Positions 1 to 7,932 of a stretch of 25,956 nucleotides of DNA are shown piece by piece (the first letter of the stretch is position 1; each line of letters starts with the position of its first letter). Source of the DNA: Methanobacterium sp. GTDB taxonomy: Archaea > Methanobacteriota > Methanobacteria > Methanobacteriales > Methanobacteriaceae. The notes under the pieces were generated by a model. That model ran no database searches and was not told the DNA's origin. It saw nothing but the letters and a program-made list of their open reading frames with translations. Position numbers and translations under genes: made by a program. The DNA lies in assembly GCA_019084405.1 (NCBI GenBank), contig JAHRFX010000022.1, positions 1 through 25,956 of the forward strand. Direction: 5' to 3'.

Positions 1-45
1 ACACTTTTAGGAAAGGTTTTTTTTAAAGATATTTTCTAAAAGTGT
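1..45. repeat. Inverted repeat at window edge
   Basis: The arms ACACTTTTAG (1-10) and CTAAAAGTGT (36-45) are perfect reverse complements. Pairing can continue inward for about four more pairs, around a T-rich loop. It could be a terminator hairpin for a gene left of the window or one end of a small mobile element; the window edge prevents a decision. Nothing else is seen in 46-185. Confidence 0.6.
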
Positions 46-185
46 TAAGAAGCTAATGAAGATTAAAAATGGTGCAATGTCACGAATAAACATCAGAAAA
101 GAAATTCAGTATCAGAAAAAAGTTTTCGACAATCAACCCCCAAGTTTTTGACATATCCAACTTTCCCCTACCTTAAAAAATATAA

Positions 186-401
186 TTAAGGTAGTGAGGG
201 CGGATTACTATCATCAGGAGGAGTATCCGAACCTTCTGATCCATTTCTTATAATTTCTACATCCTGGTCATAGCTGATACTGGTAGGTCTAAAATAAGAC
301 TGGTAAACCACCAGGGCAATTATAGCCACCACGATAACCCCTCCAAGTAGTAGTAGATATTCAGCTGACCCCTGGCCTTTTTCATCTCCTATTAAATTCA
401 A
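186..401 (-). CDS. Class III signal peptide (type IV pilin-like) small protein
   Basis: This is a small secreted pilin-like protein of 71 aa from the chosen start. The N-terminus reads MNLIGDEKGQGSAEYLLLL: a short charged leader, a Gly-Gln junction and the Q-x-S-x-E-Y motif, followed by one hydrophobic helix (LLLLGGVIVVAIIALVVY). That is the archaeal class III signal peptide, cut before the hydrophobic stretch by an EppA-type prepilin peptidase in the family as known. The C-terminus is short, acidic and proline-rich (SEGSDTPPDDSNPP). I chose TTG at 401 because GAGGGGAT lies about 7 nt upstream and the leader then has the usual length; a TTG at 416 is also open. It stands alone, with no pilus assembly genes nearby. 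The assembled structure (pilus, adhesin or other) cannot be read from the sequence. Confidence 0.75.
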   Translation of the reverse strand: MNLIGDEKGQGSAEYLLLLGGVIVVAIIALVVYQSYFRPTSISYDQDVEIIRNGSEGSDTPPDDSNPPSLP

Positions 402-719
402 ATTCCATCCCCTCAAAAACTAAAAGGATTATTTAAATCCGATTTATTTTATTTCTTTTTAATAATAATTAAGATTTTGGGGAAGAATATTCAAGTTATC
501 CTCAAATAATTCTCTTAATTAATTAAGAGATATACCCGATCATCCAAGTTATGAGCCCTTGAATCCTGATAATTAAAAATTTATTTTTTAGCCCTTTAAA
601 TCTAAATTAGGCCCACACAAAATAAAAAAAAAATTATTTTACTGATCTAATAGCCCAAAAAAAGTAATGGAGTTATGATTCCTGCACCAATCCTAAAAAA
701 TGGTTTAGTAGAAAAAAAC
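402..719. other. AT-rich intergenic spacer
   Basis: No gene is seen in this roughly 320-bp spacer between two minus-strand genes. The part next to 401 contains, on the minus strand, a TTTAAATAA-type element near 424-435 that could be a TATA box for the pilin-like gene. The part next to 719 is A/T-rich and could hold the terminator of the metallo-beta-lactamase gene. Confidence 0.4.
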
Positions 720-2228
720 TTAATTTTTTAAGACAGGATCTATAACCTTAATGCCTTCCCCTTCTAATGGTTTAAAATTCTCTTTATTCCGGGTGTGGAT
801 GGGGTATACTTTTTCCGGGTTAATTTCCAGTATCATGTCCATAATCTCTGGTCGGCAGGCATGGCCTGAGGCATGGTACCCGGTTTCAATCTGGATATTA
901 AAGTGCTCTAACCAGTTCTTCTCCCTCCGGGCATCAATCTCCATCTCATCATTAAAGGGTTCGGTTTTAGATTTGATATAAATCGCATTTTCTGGTTTTA
1001 TATCAATTAATTCTTTAAATTCAAAGTAATCACACTGGAAGATGTAATCTCCTGGACTTTCCTGTAAATTCAGGTAGTTAACATTATTATCCCAGTTTAT
1101 GTAGTCTTTTTCCCATCCTTTGTAATCAGAGTCCAGGTATTCTTGTTCCAGTTCACAGGAGGAAATCCACTCATTTTCCATACACACCTGGGATTTACCC
1201 CCTAATAATCCCCAGCCCCGGCGGGGAATATATACCGCCACATCCTTTAGGCCCGGGTAACCTTCACCTCCAAACTCATTTAATAAAAAGGCCTGTTTAG
1301 TATTCACCACCATAGTCCGATCGCTTTCTTTTGCTACCTGGTAAAATGTATAAAAACGATCCAGATCCCGCAAAGGATAATTAACTATCACCAACCCTCC
1401 TCCATGGGCCCGGGCTTTTTCAGCTGCTTTTAGTTTAATATCCGATTCAGTTAAGTTATGGTCCCGATCCATACGGGTACCCTCGGTGATAATGGTGGTG
1501 GGGGTGAATTTTTTAGCTTCTTTAATCATCTTTCGGGTTTGGTCTTCTCTTCGGCCATGAAAACGGAAATCTCCAGTATATAAAACTGCTTCTTCACCAT
1601 CATCACTCATAAAAGCACAGGATCCTGGTAGGGAGTGGTCCACCGGGGCCGAGCTAATCTTTAAATCTCCCAGCTCATATTCCTGGTAGGGTTCCATGAT
1701 TTCAATTTGCCGGGGTTTTTTTATATCATCCCGGGAAGTAGCCCGTTTATGGGTGGTGGTGGAGTTTTTAGATGCTCTTTTTTTAGGTAATAATAGAAAA
1801 TCAGGTTGATAGGTGGTGTAGTTATTGAATCCTGCTATTCCAGTCATCTCCAGAGCCCGGATAATGCGATGACTATCTTGGGTCATATAGAAGGGTATGT
1901 CCTCCCGGATGTGGTGTAAGTATCCCATGTGGTCCAGGTGGGCATGGCTTATGAAAATCCCCTGGGAGGACGGCTGGGGAGTATGATGAAGACCGGCTTT
2001 TTTAAGGTAGTCCTCCCGGTAGATGCCCTTTATTGGGGGTAAGAGTCCAAATTCCACCAGATCCATAATACCATTTAATTTACGGGGTTGTAAGAATTCT
2101 GAGAAAAACTCCCCCTCCCGGTTGAAACTCTTACCAAAATCAAAGAATATTGAGTTTTCTGGAGAAATAAGCTGTACCTTATTTCCCCCTATTTCATCCA
2201 CCCCGCCGTAAAAATTAATTTTTGTCAT
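720..2228 (-). CDS. RNase J-like metallo-beta-lactamase fold hydrolase
   Basis: A 502-aa metallo-beta-lactamase superfamily protein of the RNase J / COG1782-COG0595 type, probably a cytoplasmic zinc-dependent nuclease or related hydrolase. The N-terminus has the family strand pattern (FYGGVDEIGGN, FFDFG). The metal-binding motif HAHLDH is at 95-100. Further motifs are VDHS at 196-199, TGDFRFHGRR from 218, GYHASGH at 450-456 and PIHT at 476-479. A lysine/arginine-rich insert at about 148-175 (KKRASKN, THKRATS) interrupts the core and could contact nucleic acid. The ATG at 2228 follows GGTGT by about 7 nt. It is transcribed divergently from the ADP-ribosylglycohydrolase gene. Assignment to the fold is firm; RNA as the substrate is inference, since the spacing differs from classical RNase J. 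Confidence 0.85.
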   Translation of the reverse strand: MTKINFYGGVDEIGGNKVQLISPENSIFFDFGKSFNREGEFFSEFLQPRKLNGIMDLVEFGLLPPIKGIYREDYLKKAGLHHTPQPSSQGIFISHAHLDHMGYLHHIREDIPFYMTQDSHRIIRALEMTGIAGFNNYTTYQPDFLLLPKKRASKNSTTTHKRATSRDDIKKPRQIEIMEPYQEYELGDLKISSAPVDHSLPGSCAFMSDDGEEAVLYTGDFRFHGRREDQTRKMIKEAKKFTPTTIITEGTRMDRDHNLTESDIKLKAAEKARAHGGGLVIVNYPLRDLDRFYTFYQVAKESDRTMVVNTKQAFLLNEFGGEGYPGLKDVAVYIPRRGWGLLGGKSQVCMENEWISSCELEQEYLDSDYKGWEKDYINWDNNVNYLNLQESPGDYIFQCDYFEFKELIDIKPENAIYIKSKTEPFNDEMEIDARREKNWLEHFNIQIETGYHASGHACRPEIMDMILEINPEKVYPIHTRNKENFKPLEGEGIKVIDPVLKN

Positions 2229-2281
2229 GTTTTACACCAGATAATGATTATTTAATCAGTTTTTAGTTATGATTAATATAT

Positions 2282-2433
2282 TTTAGCACAGCTTAAATCA
2301 TAGATATTAAATCAAATTTTTATAGGTTTAATATATTCATTACACACGCTTTAAATCATAAGATACTAAATCAAATTTTTATAGGTTTAATATATTCATT
2401 ACACACGCTTTAAATCATAAATTTTATGCTAAA
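2282..2433. repeat. 59-bp tandem repeat flanked by a 7-bp inverted repeat, in a divergent promoter region
   Basis: A unit beginning GCTTTAAATCATAAGATA is present as 57 bp (2291-2347, two small deletions), 59 bp (2348-2406) and the start of a third copy (2407-2420). Each full unit carries TTTATAGGTTTAATATATTC, which looks like a TATA element. The array is bracketed by TTTAGCA (2282-2288) and TGCTAAA (2427-2433), which are reverse complements. It fills the spacer between two divergent genes, so duplication of a promoter block is a plausible reading. Confidence 0.85.
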
Positions 2434-2483
2434 GTCCCGCCTTATTTTAATATTACTTTTACTTTAATCTGGAGAATCAAAAA

Positions 2484-3746
2484 ATGATTATACCCTCCCC
2501 TGCCAATATTGCCCGGTTTTTAAAATACTATGAATTTTTCCGCCACCCCCCGGACCACCACTACCAGGGAGAAGATGACCCGGACCTTATTGACCCTTAT
2601 ATCTATTCTTTTGAAGTGTTTCAACTGGTAAATAAATTATACATGGAACATTTCATCCAGGAATTTAAGGAATCCTACCAGTTACCAGAAGACCTGGAAA
2701 AAGCAGATATCTGCAGCCTGGTGAAGATAATAAGTGGAGTGGTGATGGCTGATCGTTACTCCCCTGGTTTTTTAAGTGAGTTCATTGCCCAGGGAAATTT
2801 AAGGAAAGTAGTAAAGAGATTGGAAATTATTAAAAAAGAAGATGAAGACCGGATGTATGGTTCTCTACTAGGCCTAGCAGTGGGGGATGCCCTGGGTGTG
2901 CCATTAGAATTTAAAGCCCCCGGAACCTTTAAAGAAGTTACTGGTTTTCAGGAGGGAGGATCCCATAATCTTAAAGCTGGAGAGTGGAGTGATGATACCA
3001 GTTTAGCCCTGGCTTTAGCTAAAAGTTTGATTGAGAGTAAGGGTTTTGATCCTCAGGATCAGATGGAACGCTACCTGGACTGGTACCAGGAGGGTTATTT
3101 ATCAGTTAATGGGGAGTGTTTTGATATAGGTAACACCACCCGGGAGGCTCTGGAACACTTTGCCGATACCCAGGAACCCTATTCTGGACCAGATCACAGT
3201 AAGTCTGCAGGTAATGGTTCCTTGATGCGTCTAGCCCCCATACCCATCTATTTTTTCTCCAAAAAAGAAGAGGTCTTAAAGTATGCCCGGCTTAGCTCCT
3301 GCACCACCCACCAGCACCCCCTGGTAGTGGAGTGCTGTACCTACTTTGCCCATTTACTCCAGGGGGCGCTACTGGGTGAGGGTAAAGAAGAACTACTATC
3401 CCCCGATTATCAACCCTTTAAAGAAGAAATTAATTTTGAACTGGATGAAGTGATTAAGGGTTCCTATAAAACAAAAAACCCCCCGGAGATTAAGGCTCGT
3501 GGATATGTGGTTAGGTCCCTGGAGGCTGCGTTATGGGCTTTTTATAAGTCGGATAATTTTAAGGATGGTGCTCTTTTGGCGGTGAATCTGGGGGATGATG
3601 CTGATACGGTAGGGGCCATTTATGGTCAGCTGGCCGGGGCTTATTATGGTAAGGATGGTATTCCCCAGGATTGGTTGGATAATCTGGCCTGCTATAATTA
3701 TATATTAGATATAGGGCGGGATCTGGTTTATCATGAGGAGCGATAA
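2484..3746 (+). CDS. ADP-ribosylglycohydrolase with N-terminal DUF6508-like domain
   Basis: A 420-aa two-domain protein. Residues 125-420 form a DraG/ARH-type ADP-ribosylglycohydrolase, which removes ADP-ribose from modified proteins or other targets. Visible motifs are GLAVGDALGVPLE (130-142), WSDDT (168-172), GNTTREAL (216-223), GNGSLMRLAP (243-252) and NLGDDADTVGAIYGQLAGA from 368. The acidic motifs match the residues that bind two magnesium ions in this family. Residues 1-115 are extra relative to the usual roughly 300-aa enzyme. Their pattern (KYYEFFR, FEVFQLVNKLY, IISGVVMADRYSPGFLSEFI) resembles DUF6508 by memory only. The ATG at 2484 follows CTGGAG. No ADP-ribosyltransferase gene is adjacent, so the substrate is open. 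Confidence 0.9.
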   Translation: MIIPSPANIARFLKYYEFFRHPPDHHYQGEDDPDLIDPYIYSFEVFQLVNKLYMEHFIQEFKESYQLPEDLEKADICSLVKIISGVVMADRYSPGFLSEFIAQGNLRKVVKRLEIIKKEDEDRMYGSLLGLAVGDALGVPLEFKAPGTFKEVTGFQEGGSHNLKAGEWSDDTSLALALAKSLIESKGFDPQDQMERYLDWYQEGYLSVNGECFDIGNTTREALEHFADTQEPYSGPDHSKSAGNGSLMRLAPIPIYFFSKKEEVLKYARLSSCTTHQHPLVVECCTYFAHLLQGALLGEGKEELLSPDYQPFKEEINFELDEVIKGSYKTKNPPEIKARGYVVRSLEAALWAFYKSDNFKDGALLAVNLGDDADTVGAIYGQLAGAYYGKDGIPQDWLDNLACYNYILDIGRDLVYHEER

Positions 3747-3778
3747 ATATTAAAAAAAGTGAATTATAATTTTTTATA

Positions 3779-3793
3779 AGGAATTTTATTCCT
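3779..3793 (+). terminator. Possible hairpin terminator after the ADP-ribosylglycohydrolase gene
   Basis: AGGAAT-TTT-ATTCCT forms a perfect 6-bp stem with a 3-nt loop about 33 bp after the stop codon. It is preceded by a T5-T6 run at about 3770. Archaeal termination mostly needs only the T-run, so the hairpin may be incidental. Confidence 0.4.
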
Positions 3794-3951
3794 CATAAAC
3801 TATCAAATTATAATTTGTGATATGTTTACAAATAACTCTTACACCAAAATGTGAAATGATACACCCATTTTAACACTCAAACAGACCAACATAATTCAAT
3901 TACCATCATCTTAACTAGCAGATTATAATAAATACATTGAATTTAGAATCA

Positions 3952-4103
3952 GAGTAAATAAGTTAACTTTTTATTTTAGTGTATTTAAATTCATTAGTGT
4001 AATTAAGTAAACTATTAACCTGAGTGAACCATAATACACTGGTGTAAATAAGTAAACTTTAAATTATATTGTACATAAATTCATTAGTGTAATCAGGTAA
4101 ACT
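3952..4103 (+). repeat. Four 17-bp iterons with an exact 45-bp period
   Basis: A 17-bp word of consensus GTGTAAWYARGTAAACT occurs at 3952 (GAGTAAATAAGTTAACT), 3997 (GTGTAATTAAGTAAACT), 4042 (GTGTAAATAAGTAAACT) and 4087 (GTGTAATCAGGTAAACT). Starts are exactly 45 bp apart. The spacers of units 1 and 3 are also alike (AAATTCATTA before the next word), giving a secondary 90-bp repeat. A partial word AAGTAAACT occurs at 4133-4141, preceded by the inverted AATTACAC. The array ends at the ribosome binding site of the AAA ATPase gene, so it is its likely control region or a replication/maintenance-type iteron set. The rest of the 3747-4155 spacer shows no gene. Confidence 0.85.
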
Positions 4104-4155
4104 TATCTCAAACTAAGTGAAATGAATTACACAAGTAAACTAAAAGGTGGATTAT

Positions 4156-5343
4156 ATGCCCATTTTACCCTTAGGAATTCCTGCTGATTTAGATAAATAT
4201 TTTTACAATCGTGAAAAAGAACTAATAACGCTTAAATCTTTTTTAAATACACTCAATTATGATGTAGCTAACCAAATATTAGTTACAGGACATAGAGGTG
4301 TTGGTAAATCATTTTTATTGAAGAAATTATCAACCGAATTACCAGATAACATTCTCACAGCGTATATTGACATCTCCAAAATATTTGGAATTCAAAAAGG
4401 TAAGATAACAGAAGAATTAATAATAAATAGCCTTTTAGAAGCAATGAATGAACCATTAAGAGAAGAAATGGATGACCTGGCAAAAGCATATGACATCGTT
4501 AAAGATCTTATAAGAAAAATTAGACAGAAAAAATTTGATTTTAAAGAAGCAGGGGCCGCTATGGGAATAGCAATTCCTGATATTAAGGATAACTATGAAA
4601 AACTCGCTAAATTTGTAATGGAATTTCCTCAAAGAGTAATTGAGCTTTCAGATGGTGAAATAAATGGTTTTGTGATAGTTATAGATGAATTTCAACTTAT
4701 GGGCGAATTAGAATCTCCTGAAGCATTTTTCTGGATGTTTAGAAGTTATACTCAAGAACAAGATAATGTAAGTTATATTTTTACAGGATCAACATCATCA
4801 ACTAGTGAAATTGTAGATAAAATAAATGGTATAAAAGGAGCTTTTGGGGGCAGAATGACCCAGTATACTATTGATCCATTTACAAGTGAAGAAACTGAAG
4901 GTTATTTAAAAGAAAAGGTATCAGAGTTAAAGTTTACTGAAAGTGGATTTAACCGATTTTATAAATGTACGGGAGGATATCCTGCATATATTAACAGTTT
5001 TTGTAATACTATGTCTGGAGATGTGGAATATGATGATATAATGGTTATTGAGACATTTTATGAAAAAATTGAGCAGATTGCTATTATGTGGACATCAATA
5101 TGGGCTACACTTTCAGATAAAGAAAAAGATATTATTACAGCAGTTATTGAAAACGGACCATTAAGCTGGACTGATTTACTAGCTAAAGTAGAATTTTCCA
5201 ATAAAACACTGGCTAAATATGTAAATATAATAAGAAATAAGGGCATACTCTCCCATTTTAGAAAAAAATATATGATTGATGATCATATGTTATCATCGTG
5301 GCTTAAATACAAGAAAGAACAGGATGGGTTTTATCCTCCTTAG
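4156..5343 (+). CDS. Archaeal AAA/STAND-type ATPase with C-terminal winged helix
   Basis: A 395-aa P-loop ATPase of the archaeal ATPase family (PF01637/COG1672 type). The N-terminal FYNREKELITL is the segment that commonly precedes the P-loop in this family. Walker A is GHRGVGKS at 45-52, Walker B FVIVIDEF at 172-179, and a sensor-like YIFTGS is at 207-212. The last roughly 75 residues (SDKEKDIITAVIENG, WTDLLAKVEFSNKTLAKYV, IRNKGILSH) look like a winged helix that would bind DNA. I chose ATG 4156 because AAGGTGG lies 5 nt upstream; a GTG at 4147 overlaps that site. The gene is visibly more AT-rich and uses more A/T-ending codons than the metabolic genes, suggesting acquisition. No partner gene is adjacent. 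The cellular role is unknown; members are often linked to mobile or defence regions. Confidence 0.85.
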   Translation: MPILPLGIPADLDKYFYNREKELITLKSFLNTLNYDVANQILVTGHRGVGKSFLLKKLSTELPDNILTAYIDISKIFGIQKGKITEELIINSLLEAMNEPLREEMDDLAKAYDIVKDLIRKIRQKKFDFKEAGAAMGIAIPDIKDNYEKLAKFVMEFPQRVIELSDGEINGFVIVIDEFQLMGELESPEAFFWMFRSYTQEQDNVSYIFTGSTSSTSEIVDKINGIKGAFGGRMTQYTIDPFTSEETEGYLKEKVSELKFTESGFNRFYKCTGGYPAYINSFCNTMSGDVEYDDIMVIETFYEKIEQIAIMWTSIWATLSDKEKDIITAVIENGPLSWTDLLAKVEFSNKTLAKYVNIIRNKGILSHFRKKYMIDDHMLSSWLKYKKEQDGFYPP

Positions 5344-5643
5344 TTTATTTTGTTTAACTCATGATAATACAATGCAAATGTTACCTAAAACATCTTTAAT
5401 ACTGTAGTATTAGCTAAGACCATCTAATTGTGGCTCCAGGCATCTGAAATTTTTCAATCTTTTATTATTTTTCATTAGATTATAAATTGCATTCCTGGTT
5501 AGAATTCTAAAGTAAATTGAATACACTCAGATAGGTAAAAAAACTAATAGGTTAGTTATATGATTTAATAAAGGTAAATGAGAAACAAAAGTATTATTTA
5601 GTTTATTAAATCACTTAAACAAAAATCCAGTAAAGATTAGAAA
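5344..5643. other. AT-rich convergent spacer with inverted repeats
   Basis: No gene is seen in this 300-bp spacer between the plus-strand ATPase gene and the minus-strand CARF gene. TGATTTAATAAA (5561-5572) and TTTATTAAATCA (5602-5613) form a perfect 12-bp inverted repeat separated by 29 bp. A smaller AACTAA-TAGG-TTAGTT hairpin lies at 5542-5557. They lie downstream of the CARF gene and could act as its transcript end or mark a boundary of the AT-rich ATPase island. Confidence 0.55.
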
Positions 5644-6237
5644 TTAGATTACTGCCAGTTGACCAGCAGAAGTAATTTCCAGTTTATTTTGATCAATAAA
5701 GCCCATTTCCCGTAGTTCACGGATGTGGTTGTAGGTCATACCCCGGCTGATACCGATTTTTATGGCCAGGTTTTTAACCGAACTTTCTCCATTAATCAGT
5801 GATTCCAGGACCTGTTTTTTAGTTTTGGAGATACCGAAGTTGAGGATAGGTAGATCAATTAATTCACTGTCTTCTTCAGTTACATATACTATTCTTTCTA
5901 CTTCCCTGTGCCGGGCATAGCAACCAAAAAGAGCACCTAAAGCTTGAGGTTTGCGTCCGCCACTGATATTAACCACTACTCTTCTGCCGGCTGCTTTTTC
6001 CTCATCAATCACATCTACTGTGTCCTGAGCCACCCGGACCACGTCGTATAAGCTGGTTTCCTGGGATACAATTTCAATAAATTTACCTACTGTATCATGC
6101 AAAATTTGCTCCACTTTATTTTTCTCATCTGGAGCCTTATCCTCCCTTAAAAGAACTACCTTTTTTGGAGAAAACTGGGTGATACAGATCATCACCGGCT
6201 CAATGGAATATATGGTGGAAATCATAGTCGTTTCCAT
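5644..6237 (-). CDS. csa3: Csa3-like CARF-HTH regulator
   Basis: A 197-aa protein with an N-terminal CARF (Rossmann-like, cyclic-oligonucleotide sensing) domain and a C-terminal winged helix, the architecture of CRISPR-associated Csa3. The CARF part runs from about 8 to 130. Its ligand-loop motif is NISGGRKPQALGALFG at 90-105, matching the family's N-x-T/S-GG-K pattern, and IVYVTEEDSELIDLP follows. The helix-turn-helix lies at about 137-195 (QVLESLINGESSVKNLA, ISRGMTYNHIRELREMGF). The ATG at 6237 follows GTGAT by 3 nt, the spacing used by other genes here. No cas gene or repeat array lies within about 5 kb on the left or 20 kb on the right, so it is an orphan in this window. It may regulate distant CRISPR loci or itself; see the candidate operator upstream. 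Confidence 0.8.
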   Translation of the reverse strand: METTMISTIYSIEPVMICITQFSPKKVVLLREDKAPDEKNKVEQILHDTVGKFIEIVSQETSLYDVVRVAQDTVDVIDEEKAAGRRVVVNISGGRKPQALGALFGCYARHREVERIVYVTEEDSELIDLPILNFGISKTKKQVLESLINGESSVKNLAIKIGISRGMTYNHIRELREMGFIDQNKLEITSAGQLAVI

Positions 6238-6256
6238 AATATCACTTTCCTTAGAT

Positions 6257-6288
6257 GTTCATACCCACAATATGTATGTAGGGTGAAC
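6257..6288 (-). promoter_or_regulatory. Candidate operator in the csa3-like leader
   Basis: GTTCATACCC (6257-6266) and GGGTGAAC (6281-6288) are inverted with a 2-nt bulge. They lie about 20-50 nt upstream of the CARF-HTH start codon. A strong TATA-like run (AATATATATAAAC on the minus strand, about 6326-6338) sits some 90 nt upstream of that codon, so the repeat would be in the 5' leader. A dimeric winged-helix protein binding here is inference. Confidence 0.4.
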
Positions 6289-6672
6289 AATGCTATCTTA
6301 TCGTATGCCCTTATGTTGTAACTAGTTTATATATATTTTCCTCAAATAATAGTGCTATTACCCCACATTGTGTTTAATCTTGTTTTTTCAACTGTAAATT
6401 ACCATACTAATTATTATATTGTTTTCTTGGTGACTAATTGTTCTTAGAATAAAGTAAATGTCAATCTGAAAAGTTTAAATAAGATTTTTTTATGATGAGT
6501 TAACTAATATACCTGAATTATCATATAATTTTAATAATATTGAATGTAAAACATTAAATTTATATAGATGTACGTTTAATATACTCAACTAAAGTAAGTA
6601 AGATAATGGATTTCTGAAAATAGATGTAGTCCCTTATCTAAGAACGTACCTGACTTTTCCTGGTTGATAACA
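6289..6672. other. Divergent intergenic region with promoter-like elements
   Basis: No gene is seen. The region lies between the minus-strand CARF regulator and the plus-strand receiver gene. It holds the TATA-like run at about 6326-6338 for the former and TTTATATAG near 6558-6566 as a possible TATA for the latter, whose leader would be about 80 nt. Confidence 0.4.
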
Positions 6673-7035
6673 ATGGTAAAAAACATCCTGATACTGGAAG
6701 ATGAAAGCCTGATAGCCCTGGAACTTAAAACTAAACTAAAATCATGGGGATATGATGCAGTATTCATCTCTTCTACTGGTATTGAAGCTTTAGAAATTGC
6801 CCGGGAGCACCCTCCCCACCTGGTAGTGGCCGATATTCATTTAAAAGGAAAAATTAATGGTATTGAGACCATAAAAAAATTAAAAGAGTTTAGTAAGTTC
6901 CCGGTAATCATCATCAGTGCCTATATAAACCAGAATGTGGTGGATAATGCCCTGGAGATTAATCCCAATTGTTATCTACTTAAACCCTTGAATAATGAGG
7001 AATTGCGGATTAATATTCAGCTGGCCCTGAAATAA
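6673..7035 (+). CDS. Stand-alone response regulator receiver protein
   Basis: A 120-aa CheY-like receiver domain with no output domain. Acidic pocket residues D10 and E11 (LILEDES), phosphoacceptor D54 (VVADIHL), the switch Ser S82 (IIISAY) and the invariant lysine K104 (YLLKPL) are all present. It should accept a phosphoryl group from a histidine kinase and act through protein contact in the cytoplasm. I chose ATG 6673 because GGTTGAT is just upstream and MVKNILILED is a typical start; a TTG at 6664 is open too. No histidine kinase is nearby. In Methanobacteriales such domains often serve PAS-kinase networks, so its partner is probably elsewhere. Confidence 0.88.
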   Translation: MVKNILILEDESLIALELKTKLKSWGYDAVFISSTGIEALEIAREHPPHLVVADIHLKGKINGIETIKKLKEFSKFPVIIISAYINQNVVDNALEINPNCYLLKPLNNEELRINIQLALK

Positions 7036-7101
7036 AAAACATTATCATGGATTTTTATAAATCCTGGTTCCTTACATTTTAGAATACCTAATTTTGAATA
7101 A

Positions 7102-7932
7102 TTATTTCTTACCATCCAATCTCTTTAAAATATCACTCAGTGAATCTTTAATTTCTTCACTTTCTTTTTTCCTTTCCTGGTTCATTTTTTGAGATATCTT
7201 AGTCAGTGCTTCCCGGTCCTTGTATTGCTGTTCCCGGAATTTATCTATGAGCATACTGGCCACAGATGCTGTGGCATATCCGGTAAATGCCAGACCAGAA
7301 ATCATCATAAAGGCACCTATAAACCTGCCCCAGGGGGTTACCGGTACGATATCCCCGTAACCGGTGGTGGTCATGGTGGTGACGGTATACCAGGCTGAAT
7401 CCTCATAATTTTTAACTTCAGGATTAGCATCCCTTTCCACCAGAAGAAAACTAAAGGAGGTACATAAAAATAGTATGGTAATTATGGTTATACCATAACT
7501 CAAACCTGTTTTTTTGGTGAACTTTACAAATGTGGATCCCATTTTAGTTATGGTGCGGATAAGGGCCAGGATATGAATCACCCGTAAGATAGCCAGAGGC
7601 AGGGTAAGGGTGACTCCTAATAATCCCATGAATATAAAATCAAAGGGTATAATCGCCGGAATAAAAACCCAGTTATTCTTTATAAAATCCCTGCGGTCCT
7701 TTCTGGTAATGAGTACCATTAATAGATTTATAACTAACAATAAACTAACTAGTAAATCAAAATTGTAAATATTAACCACCGTAGAGGAAGTTATCTGGAA
7801 AAAATCAAAAATCCGGGTTTGATCTAAGGTTAAAATAATTAGAAGAACCACATCCACCACAATCAATAAAATCAGTATGGTTAAATAGAACTGTAAAAAC
7901 TGCTGTATGATATTTTTTATCTTATCCCTCAT
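7102..7932 (-). CDS. Voltage-gated-like potassium channel
   Basis: A 276-aa six-helix ion channel subunit of Kv-like architecture, expected to assemble as a tetramer in the cytoplasmic membrane. The selectivity filter TTGYGD is at 189-194, preceded by the pore helix (SAWYTVTTM) and followed by S6 (about 203-228). S1 is about 12-37, S2 54-77 and S3 88-110. An S4-like segment at 112-131 carries few arginines (R117, R126), so voltage sensing may be weak. S5 is about 145-165. The tail from about 232 is charged and helical (KISQKMNQERKKESEEIKD), a likely coiled-coil tetramerization tail. ATG 7932 follows GAGG by about 7 nt. It converges with the receiver gene. Confidence 0.92.
   Translation of the reverse strand: MRDKIKNIIQQFLQFYLTILILLIVVDVVLLIILTLDQTRIFDFFQITSSTVVNIYNFDLLVSLLLVINLLMVLITRKDRRDFIKNNWVFIPAIIPFDFIFMGLLGVTLTLPLAILRVIHILALIRTITKMGSTFVKFTKKTGLSYGITIITILFLCTSFSFLLVERDANPEVKNYEDSAWYTVTTMTTTGYGDIVPVTPWGRFIGAFMMISGLAFTGYATASVASMLIDKFREQQYKDREALTKISQKMNQERKKESEEIKDSLSDILKRLDGKK

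Noticed and set aside
3952..4103. The 45-bp repeats as a CRISPR array near the Csa3-like gene
   Set aside because: The repeated word is only 17 bp, not palindromic, and spacers 1 and 3 resemble each other; true spacers would be unrelated.
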